DNA of 53,696 bases from a virus. Of this stretch, positions 46,641 through 53,696 are shown one piece after another. The notes under the pieces were generated by a model, which was not told the origin of the DNA, did no database searches, and saw only the letters and a list, made by a program, of their open reading frames with translations. Each line of letters opens with the position of its first letter. The first letter of the stretch is position 1. The stretch spans positions 1 to 53,696 of the IMG/VR virus record IMGVR_UViG_3300030106_006557. One strand, given 5' to 3'. A program made the translations under genes and the position numbers.

Positions 46641-47114
46641 TTATCTCTGCCTTCCTCTAGTAAAACCTTTTATAATAGCCCCATCGCCTTTTTTTCGTAA
46701 TGTTTTAATCTTTAACTGCGCCAAAGGAGAATTTGGTCCTGCTTCATTAAAAACGCCTAATCCTTCAGGTTCCATGTCTCCTGTGCTAGTGGATATAGTG
46801 TGTGTATTCATAGTGTCTCGGAAACTTGCTTTCACTCCATCAGGAATAGCATCTTCGTCAACAAAACTTTCTGACCTATAAAATTTATCGGGCTTGTTTG
46901 TTTCTCTAATACCCATCGTAAATCTATTTTGAATTGTTCCCAAGGGTCCCTTTTTAGGTTCCATTCCCGTAATAAAAACATTAGAAACGTCTGCTACAGG
47001 TTCGTTAGTAATACGAAATCCTCCAGAAAGCCTCGGATCTCGTTTTTTCATCCCGGTTTTTACCGTATAATGCAAAGGCCCACTAAACCTTCTTCTTATA
47101 AAATCCGCTGCCAT
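46641..47114 (-). CDS. Uncharacterised late protein
   Basis: The 157-residue basic protein has RRRFSGPLHYTVKTGMKKRD near the start and ends LKIKTLRKKGDGAIIKGFTR and GRQR. I do not recognise it. It lies two bases before the portal gene and may be coexpressed with it. Its basic ends suggest DNA or capsid contact, an inference only. Confidence 0.55.
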   Translation of the reverse strand: MAADFIRRRFSGPLHYTVKTGMKKRDPRLSGGFRITNEPVADVSNVFITGMEPKKGPLGTIQNRFTMGIRETNKPDKFYRSESFVDEDAIPDGVKASFRDTMNTHTISTSTGDMEPEGLGVFNEAGPNSPLAQLKIKTLRKKGDGAIIKGFTRGRQR

Positions 47115-47145
47115 AACCTTTCCTTATAATGTTTGCTACATTATT

Positions 47146-49821
47146 CTACTGAAACATGTTTCTTGCAACCGAAGATAATCCGCTAACCCCTCGGGGTCGC
47201 TGAAACATCGTCCGCGCTATTTCGTTAAGAGTCCCAATGCCCTGCTTACGGACCACGCCTCCTTGGGCAAAAGTATCTTCACTCTCTTCCTTATCTAAAG
47301 TTGATAAAGCTCCCGCCCCTGCTGCGGTGCCCACGGCAATATTAAATAAAGACTGCCCTTCCTTGGCTGCTTCTTTCATTTCTGGAGTAATTTTAATCAG
47401 AGTTGTTCCAAGCGGCACCACAGACTTTCCAATTTCCGCATCAATTAATTCACTATTATATTGTTTAGCGTACTTCTTTAAAAAACTAGGGATTTTACGA
47501 TCATAAACCGTTTGATACATTTTTCTGTAAGCTCCTTCGGGAGCTTTTTCTGATACTGGACCTTCACCCCATTTTGCAACCAAAGTTTCTGATTTAGGAA
47601 CCATGACATAATCATAACCTTCATCGACTGCCGTTTTCATAAGTTTCTTCAACGCCAACTCGTGCCAAGTATCTTGCCAAGGATTGGGAATATTTGTTTT
47701 CGGTCCTTTTATTTGTTTTAGTTTTTTTCTAGCGAAAGTTAATTTGTCAGATAAACGATTATCACCATAAAGAATAGAATTTAATCTTGGATTCTTAGAG
47801 AACGATCCATATAAAAAAGGGTCTGTTTCTATTACAGTTCGTAGACGGTCTGCTAAAATCAAAATATTGCCTGAAACTGCTTCTGGGTTAATTGACTCAT
47901 CAAAAAGACTTACCCCATCTATTATATTTGTAACGGCTCTGTCGATTATCTCTTTTACTTCTGATCTCAAAAACTGGCGGTAATTCGCTCGTTCAGTTGT
48001 TGAGAGAAGAAGCTGAAGCACTTGTGTTACAGGGGGTAACCTGTTAGATTGAAACTTTCTAAGTTCATCTGAAAGGTATCTAAGGTCATCTAACAACGGA
48101 AGCACATCCGTTTCTATAATTTTTGTTCTTTGCCCCCATCTGCTGTTTGCCATTGCAAGATCCGATTGAATTTCATCAGCGTATAAAACCTTGTTGCTTG
48201 CTGGAAGATCCCCCTTCGTTGTAGCAATAGGTCCATCCCAGTCAGAAGCCATCACACTCGACACCACCGTGTCATCTGTTCTTGTAAAATGATCTTGAAA
48301 ATCTCCAACTTCAGGGGAAGTTATTAAAATCTCCCTGCGGTTAGGTTGATTTGTGAAACCATCATAAGTAGGATAGTCAGTTGATATTTTATCAGTCAAA
48401 GCATATTTATCCATCTGCTCTAAGCCAGCACCTTCAAGAGAAACAAGCCCTTGTTCTTCTAAATACTGTCTTGTTTGTATTTGAGCTTCTGCTAAATTAT
48501 CTTCACTAACAACGGCTTCCCCATCTGAATCCTTTACTACTTTATCCGCATCCAGCCCATCACCTCTTCTTAACTGCCACGGCATATATTCGCCATTTCG
48601 GAACAAAGTAAAGGGTTCATCATCGTCTATCCTTACACGCACTCGCTGGTATACCTGCTCAGGATCGCTATAATGTTCTTTAGCTATCTCGTAAACAATG
48701 GAATCAATTTTATCTTCAAAATTTTGGGTATTTCCATCGACATCAATAAATTCTGTTTTGTTTTCATCAAAAGCCTTTAAAATTGCTGCCTTGTTAAAGG
48801 CTGCCTCTCGATCCAATTTCGGGCTTAGTGAATATCCTCCTGAAAGATCTCTTTCTAATTCCCGTCGAACAAGATCTCTTCGTTCTGTTTTAATATCCTC
48901 TTCAAAATAATCTTTATCACCAACAGGCAAATCATCAAAATCTATCTTCTCAGTTTCATTGAAAAAACGGTCTCCGCTGGGGTTAAGTTGAAATGCTGAT
49001 GCTTTGTTTTCAACAACGTCAACCGTAAATCGCTTGTCATTAAGATGCTGTACAAAGTCTTCTTTAGTAAATTTAGAATCTAAATTCAGACCCATTGCCT
49101 TTATTTCATTATTAAAAGACTTTTCCGGGAAACCTTGTTTTTTAGCCATCGTCCTCATCTCATCAACAAACTCTTGGCCGGTTCCCTTACCACGTTTAAT
49201 TAAAGGTATTGCCTCCTGCACAACGCTGTAAAAACCCTCGAGGTCAACTGTTCTGGTTGTTGTCGTAGTTGGACCTTCTGGGACTATGTTAAGTCGTGGT
49301 TGAAACACTTCAGGAGCCTTATCCATCAGACGTTCTGCTGCAAGAAGACCTTCTTGTGAAATATACTTCCCGGCCTGCGGTCCGAATTTAGAAAGAACTT
49401 TAGCTCCTTTAACGGCTGCCGCTCCAGACACCGGACTAAAAAATTCTCCAACTTGAAAAGGAACACCTTCGGTTTCTTCCCGAGTCAGCAGCCCTTTTTC
49501 GATACCAAATTCTTTAACATCCTCCGTGGTCGGCAACTGCATTAGTGTCTGTACAGGTGCCCGCAAAAAAGTAGGCATGTACTGAATATAATCAGCAACC
49601 CCTTCGGACATAGAACCAATATCTCCGGGCAAACCTAAAGTTCCCGCTACCGCGCCTTTTTCAGCCTCAATATAAGTTCGCGGGTTTTTTAAAACTTCAG
49701 GAATAGGAGCCGCCTGATCTGCCATGACAACGCTTGGGTCGGGATATTCAACCACCCGTCGAAACATGTTTTTAGCACGATCCGCTAAAGTTGCAATACC
49801 TGATTTAGGTTGTTCGGCCAT
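47146..49821 (-). CDS. Large polyvalent-type protein
   Basis: The 891-residue protein has an N-terminal region with short hydrophobic stretches (AVAGTLGLPGDIGSMSEGVA) and ends RKQGIGTLNEIARTMFQR, similar to its own start (SGIATLADRAKNMFRR). The centre carries NQPNRREILITSPE, VMASDWDGP, KVLYADEIQSDLAMANSRWG and PWQDTWHELALKKLMKTAVD, EGYDYVMVPKSE. These are motifs of the large polyvalent-protein-associated domains found in phage and conjugative-element polyvalent proteins that enter the new host with DNA. Activity unknown. Confidence 0.6.
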   Translation of the reverse strand: MAEQPKSGIATLADRAKNMFRRVVEYPDPSVVMADQAAPIPEVLKNPRTYIEAEKGAVAGTLGLPGDIGSMSEGVADYIQYMPTFLRAPVQTLMQLPTTEDVKEFGIEKGLLTREETEGVPFQVGEFFSPVSGAAAVKGAKVLSKFGPQAGKYISQEGLLAAERLMDKAPEVFQPRLNIVPEGPTTTTTRTVDLEGFYSVVQEAIPLIKRGKGTGQEFVDEMRTMAKKQGFPEKSFNNEIKAMGLNLDSKFTKEDFVQHLNDKRFTVDVVENKASAFQLNPSGDRFFNETEKIDFDDLPVGDKDYFEEDIKTERRDLVRRELERDLSGGYSLSPKLDREAAFNKAAILKAFDENKTEFIDVDGNTQNFEDKIDSIVYEIAKEHYSDPEQVYQRVRVRIDDDEPFTLFRNGEYMPWQLRRGDGLDADKVVKDSDGEAVVSEDNLAEAQIQTRQYLEEQGLVSLEGAGLEQMDKYALTDKISTDYPTYDGFTNQPNRREILITSPEVGDFQDHFTRTDDTVVSSVMASDWDGPIATTKGDLPASNKVLYADEIQSDLAMANSRWGQRTKIIETDVLPLLDDLRYLSDELRKFQSNRLPPVTQVLQLLLSTTERANYRQFLRSEVKEIIDRAVTNIIDGVSLFDESINPEAVSGNILILADRLRTVIETDPFLYGSFSKNPRLNSILYGDNRLSDKLTFARKKLKQIKGPKTNIPNPWQDTWHELALKKLMKTAVDEGYDYVMVPKSETLVAKWGEGPVSEKAPEGAYRKMYQTVYDRKIPSFLKKYAKQYNSELIDAEIGKSVVPLGTTLIKITPEMKEAAKEGQSLFNIAVGTAAGAGALSTLDKEESEDTFAQGGVVRKQGIGTLNEIARTMFQRPRGVSGLSSVARNMFQ

Positions 49822-50468
49822 TAGGGTCTATACTGTTGAATAGCAAAACGACCTTGCTCATCACGAGGAAAATAAAGTTGCGGTTGGCCTTCTTTAACCG
49901 ACGTGTCTAACTGCCCACGGCCTCGAAGACGCTCTAACTGTTCAAAAATTGCATTATCCGCTAAAATCGCTAACTCACGATTGGTAGGATTTCGTCCCGC
50001 TTTTTTTAACAACTGCCGTCCTACAGCATTGTTACGGATATCCATTTTGGAATCTTGTATAACGTCCGAAATGCCTCCCCTTGGTCTAAACAAAGTGGTA
50101 ACTCCTCCAGCCGCCACGTCCGCTATCTCTTTTCCAAACCCTAGAAGAAAAGCGGGAAGAACACCCTCGTCTCTTGCCGCAAGAGCACTACCAAAAATAT
50201 GTGCCCGAGCATCAGCAAGCTCCTCTATGTTAGGAAAATAATCATACCCAAAAGGACGTGCGTCAGGACTAATCCTTTCATAACCGTATTGAGAATCGCG
50301 CTCAGTGGGATAATTGTATTGCTCCGCTAATTTTTCTGTAAAAGTTGGCTTATCCCCATACAAAAACCGCCCCTCCCTATCAGGAAACGCAGAATACCGC
50401 ACTTTCTGCCCAAACATTGGCTCATAAAAACGCCCTATCCCCGCATCATAATAATTGTTTTCGCTCAT
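49821..50468 (-). CDS. Uncharacterised late protein, 215 residues
   Basis: The protein has a Tyr/Phe/Gly-rich N-terminus, then ELADARAHIFGSALAARDEG and FLLGFGKEIADVAAGG (helix-rich), RNPTNRELAILADNAIFEQL and a C-terminus PQLYFPRDEQGRFAIQQYRP. The DARAHIFGSALA region is seen in small phage proteins near polyvalent or ejection proteins. Function not known. It overlaps genes on both sides. Confidence 0.55.
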   Translation of the reverse strand: MSENNYYDAGIGRFYEPMFGQKVRYSAFPDREGRFLYGDKPTFTEKLAEQYNYPTERDSQYGYERISPDARPFGYDYFPNIEELADARAHIFGSALAARDEGVLPAFLLGFGKEIADVAAGGVTTLFRPRGGISDVIQDSKMDIRNNAVGRQLLKKAGRNPTNRELAILADNAIFEQLERLRGRGQLDTSVKEGQPQLYFPRDEQGRFAIQQYRP

Positions 50469-50617
50469 ACTACTGCCGTTTTCTTTTTCTTCTTTTTAGT
50501 TTTCTTTTTAGCCTTCATTTTGGCCCCGGCAATAACGTCCGCTCGTGTAATTTTGTCCCGTGGTTCGGCAAGCGCAGCTAACTTCTTTTGTTTATTCGTA
50601 TACTGACTGTTAGGCAT
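50465..50617 (-). CDS. Small Lys-rich protein, 50 residues
   Basis: ATG at 50617 follows AGAAGGAGAAAGT. The product starts MPNSQYTNKQKKLAALAEPR, has DKITRADVIAGAK and ends with a dense Lys run (KKKTKKKKKKT). I recognise the first part from small conserved phage proteins. It overlaps the next gene as ATGA. Possibly DNA-binding. Confidence 0.65.
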   Translation of the reverse strand: MPNSQYTNKQKKLAALAEPRDKITRADVIAGAKMKAKKKTKKKKKKTAVV

Positions 50618-50628
50618 ACTTTCTCCTT

Positions 50629-50850
50629 CTAGCTAACTATCTCTACGGGGGACTGAGTTTCAATCCAGACCCGCGCCCCGCAACTTAACGGCTTATCTGG
50701 AGAATATACCACTTTACTGTCGCCTTTGATACTCACTTCGTGAGCATATTGGTTCGATTTATACGTTTTTACCGTCAAAACAGGCTCTCGATCCCCTGTT
50801 TTTAAATTTTTTCTAATAACGTGCTGGTTTACATGAACAATCGTCTTCAT
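50629..50850 (-). CDS. Conserved small beta protein next to terL
   Basis: The 73-residue protein begins MKTIVHVNQHVIRKNLKTGD and has AHEVSIKGDSKVVYSPDKPL and SCGARVWIETQS. It is a highly conserved small phage protein usually found beside terL or replication genes; function unknown. It is separated from terL by three bases. Confidence 0.65.
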   Translation of the reverse strand: MKTIVHVNQHVIRKNLKTGDREPVLTVKTYKSNQYAHEVSIKGDSKVVYSPDKPLSCGARVWIETQSPVEIVS

Positions 50851-50853
50851 AAA

Positions 50854-52305
50854 TCACCCATAATACTGTGCAGGTTGGTAATTGGGCTGCGAATCGTCCC
50901 AATCGTCTGACGGCAACTGCACAAAATTGCCCTGACGATACCGCATCAAAGCCTGCGTCGTGCTATCCACAAGGTCATCATACTCCCCATTCGGAAAAGC
51001 CGCACATTCTTCAATCAATTCGTCCGCCCATTTCTGATCCGGTGCCCAAATCATACCGCTTTCAAACAACGGGGAAACACTATGCACCCTCGATAACTTA
51101 TCCGTACCCCGACTCGGGGTAAAATTTACCACCGGAATCCCCATGTTCCGTAGTTCGTGGGTCAAGGGCATCCCACTGGCTTTTGCCTCAATAATCACGG
51201 TCTCCGGCTCCCAAAATTTGTACGAATCCAACGCAATTTGCTTTAATTCAGGGAAATCCCACCGTCCTTTTTTAGAATCCAACAAAATTAGCCCCGCCTG
51301 CCCCGCTTCATTCGGACGAAACACGCCCCATGTGGTAATTGCCGAGTAATCTGCCGTCTCCCGCTTACTAAACGCCGTATCATAACTCTGAATAACGTAC
51401 TCCAAAGACGGAATACTGGTTTTTTCCCAACGCTTCCACCACTCGCGCTTTAAAATCGAACTCTCTTCGCCCGTCGGATGCTGTTGATATTGAGCATTCC
51501 ACTTGCTCGGCGGAATCGAAGCCTTAACCGTCTCCAAATCCTCCAAAGGCCAATATTCCGGCCAACACGCCTTACCGGAGTCCATAATGGCCGGTAACTC
51601 CACAATTTCCCACTGGTCCGCCGTGGCATCCTTGGCTTGAGCACGAATTAACTGCCCCGTCATATCCTTCTCCGACCAACGGGTCATCACCAAAATAATC
51701 GCACCGCCGGGCTGCAATCGCTGCCGGGGACCACCCGTGTACCAATCCCACGCATCGTCAAACCCGTTATTGCTCATCGCCGTCTGTTCTGAATGCGGAT
51801 CGTCAATAATAATTAAATCACCACCACGTCCCGCTAAATTTGACCCCACACCCACCGCATAATACATCCCACCACGGTCCGTGTCCCACCGCCCAGATGC
51901 CTTTGAATCCGCCGCCAACCGAGTGTTAAAAATCTCCTGATAATCCTCGCGCTCAATCAAATTCTTCGTCTTACGACCAAAGTTTACCGCAAGCTCCGTG
52001 GTGTGCGTCGCCTGAATAATCTTCATATTAGGATTCTTACCGATCATCCACGCCGGAAACAAAAAACTGGCAAACTCCGACTTGGTATGACGCGGCGGCA
52101 TATTAATAATCAACCGCCGTAAGTCCCCGTCAGCAATGCGCTCGAGCTTCTCCGCAATAATCCGGTGATGCTTGCCCACAATAAACTCAGGCCACATCGA
52201 TTTCACAAACGACAAAAAACTGCGCTGACACTTCTCCACCCGCTCAATCTGCGCTAACCGCAGTTCAAGCTTCATGCGCCTCTCGCTAACCGTTGTTGCG
52301 TCCAT
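50854..52305 (-). CDS. terL: Terminase large subunit
   Basis: The 483-residue protein is the packaging motor. It has RRLIINMPPRHTKSEFASFL (Walker A-like, residues 64-83), LIIIDDPHSEQ (Walker B and catalytic acid), VMTRWSEKDMTGQLI (motif III) and the C-terminal nuclease starting YVIQSYDTAFSKRETADYSA (first Asp), with later VIIEAKASG and a last region EYDDLVDSTTQA carrying acids. It packages DNA into the prohead through the P22-type portal. ATG 52305 is the third of three tandem ATG-GAC-GCA copies. Confidence 0.95.
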   Translation of the reverse strand: MDATTVSERRMKLELRLAQIERVEKCQRSFLSFVKSMWPEFIVGKHHRIIAEKLERIADGDLRRLIINMPPRHTKSEFASFLFPAWMIGKNPNMKIIQATHTTELAVNFGRKTKNLIEREDYQEIFNTRLAADSKASGRWDTDRGGMYYAVGVGSNLAGRGGDLIIIDDPHSEQTAMSNNGFDDAWDWYTGGPRQRLQPGGAIILVMTRWSEKDMTGQLIRAQAKDATADQWEIVELPAIMDSGKACWPEYWPLEDLETVKASIPPSKWNAQYQQHPTGEESSILKREWWKRWEKTSIPSLEYVIQSYDTAFSKRETADYSAITTWGVFRPNEAGQAGLILLDSKKGRWDFPELKQIALDSYKFWEPETVIIEAKASGMPLTHELRNMGIPVVNFTPSRGTDKLSRVHSVSPLFESGMIWAPDQKWADELIEECAAFPNGEYDDLVDSTTQALMRYRQGNFVQLPSDDWDDSQPNYQPAQYYG

Positions 52306-52355
52306 GCCCTATATTGCGTCCATACCTTATATTGCGTCCATACCTTATATTATCG
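52303..52355 (-). repeat. 18-bp tandem repeats at the terL start
   Basis: On the minus strand ATAAGGTATGGACGCAAT occurs twice, then a diverged third copy ATAGGGCATGGACGCAAC that contains the terL start. Each copy has ATG-GAC-GCA in the same frame. The first two are stopped after four codons (TAA, TAG). They form micro-ORFs just ahead of terL. Confidence 0.85.
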
Positions 52356-52372
52356 TATACCGTAGGTCTCAA
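52344..52372 (-). promoter_or_regulatory. Candidate terL promoter
   Basis: Minus strand TTGAGA (52372-52367), 17-bp spacer, TATAAG (52349-52344). The -35 overlaps the stop codon of the nuclease gene, and the -10 enters the first repeat copy. Confidence 0.45.
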
Positions 52373-52875
52373 TTTTTAAAATTTTTTTGGGGGCTAATCT
52401 CTTCAAACAGTTTCTCCCAATCGACCGGAGAATCCACAATGCATCGCGCCCCTGTGCGTAAACCATCCATAGCAACATTTACCGCCGAATCCCCACCATA
52501 AAGATACAACCGATACCCCTTCTGATTGGCCCGTTGCTGCTTGACCAGTAACCACACCTTCCCCGACTTGTGCGTACTCAAAAAACTTACCTGATGCGGA
52601 CGCAAAGACACCGCATTGCCATCCGTAAACTTTAACTCAATTAAATGAAAACAACTCGCTTCATCCAACAACAAAACATCAGGGATCCCCGGCGTGGCCC
52701 ACGTCTCCAACCGCGTCAGCTTCCAATCCCTCCACTTCTTCGACTGCTCCCGAAACTGCCTCCACAACCCGTTCTCCCTCGACGACTTGGGGGATTCTAA
52801 CTTGCTCTTCGCCATCTCCTTGTACCGAAGCTCCCGCTTCTCTTCCTCTTTCAGTAGGCGTGATATCGATAGCAT
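52369..52875 (-). CDS. PD-(D/E)xK nuclease (VRR-NUC-like)
   Basis: The 168-residue protein has ENGLWRQFREQ (a possible conserved Glu at 35), GIPDVLLLD (PD at 65-66), FHLIELKF (E80, K82) and HQVSFL (Gln95), the layout of PD-(D/E)xK endonucleases of the VRR-NUC or resolvase type. It may resolve branched DNA before packaging. ATG 52875 follows GAGGAGATAAGGAACAGTT. It overlaps the terminase small subunit gene by 197 bases in another frame, which includes its first motifs. Confidence 0.7.
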   Translation of the reverse strand: MLSISRLLKEEEKRELRYKEMAKSKLESPKSSRENGLWRQFREQSKKWRDWKLTRLETWATPGIPDVLLLDEASCFHLIELKFTDGNAVSLRPHQVSFLSTHKSGKVWLLVKQQRANQKGYRLYLYGGDSAVNVAMDGLRTGARCIVDSPVDWEKLFEEISPQKNFKN

Positions 52876-53377
52876 AACTGTTCCTTATCTCCTCTAACGC
52901 ACGTTGAACTTCTTCCTTACTCATCGAATCTATCGTCCCGTGACGAATCTCACTCTTGTTAATATAAATATCCCCAGCCGCCTGACCACGACGATACTCC
53001 GCCATCACCGCCGCTGAATACGCACCATCCTCCAACGCCCGATCACGAATCAACTGCAAATCACGCAAATGACGGTCATAACGAATCGCGTACCGACTAT
53101 CAACCTCCTTCTTAAACCGCTGATACTCCGCTGCCACATGAGGCGTGATCTCCGGATTTAACAACTCATACGCCGTCGCATGGGCCGATTTCGGCGAATA
53201 CCCCGCATTGATCGCCGCATCACGCAACGTAATCTGTCCATCCTTCGTTATCAACTCCCGAATAAACAATTCCTGCTTTCGCGTTAGCTTCTTCGCGGCT
53301 CGGGGCTTACGGTGCCTTTTCAACGGCACTTTGTCCTTGGTGGATACAGGCACTACATATCGACTTTGTAACGGCAT
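52679..53377 (-). CDS. terS: Terminase small subunit-like protein
   Basis: The 232-residue protein begins MPLQSRYVVPVSTKDKVPLK. It has a basic linker, a helix-turn-helix-like region (TRKQELFIRELITKDGQITL, RDAAINAGYSPKSAHATAYE), a coiled-coil (EYQRFKKEVDSRYAIRYDRH) and an acidic Val/Gly/Glu tail that overlaps the nuclease gene. This layout and position before terL fit a phage terminase small subunit, which recognises the packaging site. The TTG at 53437 is rejected because it coincides with the -35 of the promoter. Confidence 0.75.
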   Translation of the reverse strand: MPLQSRYVVPVSTKDKVPLKRHRKPRAAKKLTRKQELFIRELITKDGQITLRDAAINAGYSPKSAHATAYELLNPEITPHVAAEYQRFKKEVDSRYAIRYDRHLRDLQLIRDRALEDGAYSAAVMAEYRRGQAAGDIYINKSEIRHGTIDSMSKEEVQRALEEIRNSYAIDITPTERGREAGASVQGDGEEQVRIPQVVEGERVVEAVSGAVEEVEGLEADAVGDVGHAGDP

Positions 53378-53408
53378 ACACGGCTCACGGTGAAGTTTAA
53401 ATGGTACA

Positions 53409-53437
53409 AAAATACAATAAAAGAAATAACGTGTCAA
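53409..53437 (-). promoter_or_regulatory. Promoter of the late operon
   Basis: Minus strand TTGACA (53437-53432), 17-bp spacer, TATTTT (53414-53409), giving a leader of about 25 bases before the terS start at 53377. It could drive the long leftward virion block. Confidence 0.65.
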
Positions 53438-53557
53438 AGATAAGATTTTATCGAACAGCTAATATAAGTCTTTTGTTCGTTTTTTTACGGAAATATTTGC
53501 GAGAAACATGCACCTACACTCGTCCCCCACACAGGCGTGTCGCGTGGAGATTTTGGC

Positions 53558-53696
53558 GTGAATTCTGCTTTAAAAATCAACGATTTAACCTTTATTGATC
53601 CGGAGTCCCTTGGGTACGGCCAGCGATCCAGCGATCCAGCGATCCAGCGATCCAGCGATCCAGCGATCCAGCGATCCAGCGATCCAGCGATCCAGC
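53558..53696 (+). CDS. 5' part of an ORF running into the octanucleotide array
   Basis: GTG at 53558 follows GCGTGGAGATTTTGGC, which resembles the GTGGAGA leaders of other early genes in sequence and spacing. The frame reads MNSALKINDLTFIDPESLGY, then GQ and an octapeptide repeat (RSSDPAIQ) encoded by the CCAGCGAT array, and is open to the window end. It may continue into the left end after closure. The 8-bp unit is not a multiple of three, so copy number would set the downstream frame. No relative is recognised and no clear promoter is seen upstream. It could also be a chance open frame. Confidence 0.4.
   Translation, partial: MNSALKINDLTFIDPESLGYGQRSSDPAIQRSSDPAIQRSSDPAIQ
53620..53696. repeat. 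Right-end octanucleotide tandem array
   Basis: Nine full and one partial perfect CCAGCGAT units reach the last base. The same unit begins at position 49 of the left end. Identity of the ends suggests terminal redundancy or a circular map, but a simple repeat cannot prove it. Confidence 0.9.

Noticed and set aside
53378-53437. Longer terS N-terminus from TTG 53437
   Set aside because: The TTG is part of the -35 hexamer of the promoter at 53409-53437, so it would not be transcribed.

Overview
The window is a near-complete genome of a tailed double-stranded DNA phage with podovirus-like (P22-type portal and neck) morphogenesis genes. Several small proteins and the head/neck gene order resemble phages of marine Alphaproteobacteria. 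The closest layout I can recall is the HMO-2011-type podovirus group, which is inference from gene content and not from a search. I recognise no phage RNA polymerase, integrase or CI-like repressor and no tRNA gene. Many genes have good sigma-70 promoters (TTGACA, 17-18 bp, TATAAT-like), so transcription probably relies on host RNA polymerase. Both ends run into the same 8-bp tandem repeat (CCAGCGAT), which suggests a circular or terminally redundant molecule whose assembly broke inside the repeat.

Left arm (about 0.2-8.7 kb). Leftward genes at 220-5274 encode a Gp88-like protein, a DUF932 protein, a cysteine-peptidase-like protein and many small proteins. Several sit in short units with their own promoter and terminator. 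A divergent promoter hub at 5347-5579, with a parS-like palindrome, separates them from a rightward run of compressed small genes (5580-8685) that includes an XF1762-type GNAT. Many of these genes carry the same leader, AAGTGGAGA, just before the start codon.

Replication block (8.7-17.6 kb). One leftward operon (promoter near 16105) encodes a conserved protein, an SSB-like protein, an archaeo-eukaryotic-type primase, a UvrD-type SF1 helicase, a family A DNA polymerase with Leu at the position-762 equivalent, an RHH-like protein and a 2OG-Fe(II) oxygenase. A divergent SNF2-type SF2 helicase faces it.

Virion block (17.6-53.4 kb). This is one long leftward series starting at the right end. It runs terS, an overlapping PD-(D/E)xK nuclease, terL, small proteins, a polyvalent-type protein, portal, membrane, holin and endolysin genes, a GroES-like protein, scaffold, major capsid protein, decoration and small basic proteins, adaptor and neck proteins, fibre proteins including an S74 chaperone fibre, and finally four large proteins that are probably ejected with the DNA.

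Most interesting points: a plus-strand ORF at the right end that runs into the octanucleotide array, where copy number would switch the reading frame (a candidate phase-variable gene spanning the contig junction); the shared leader and promoter/operator motifs in the early region; the parS-like site; and three tandem copies of the terL start region that create four-codon micro-ORFs.
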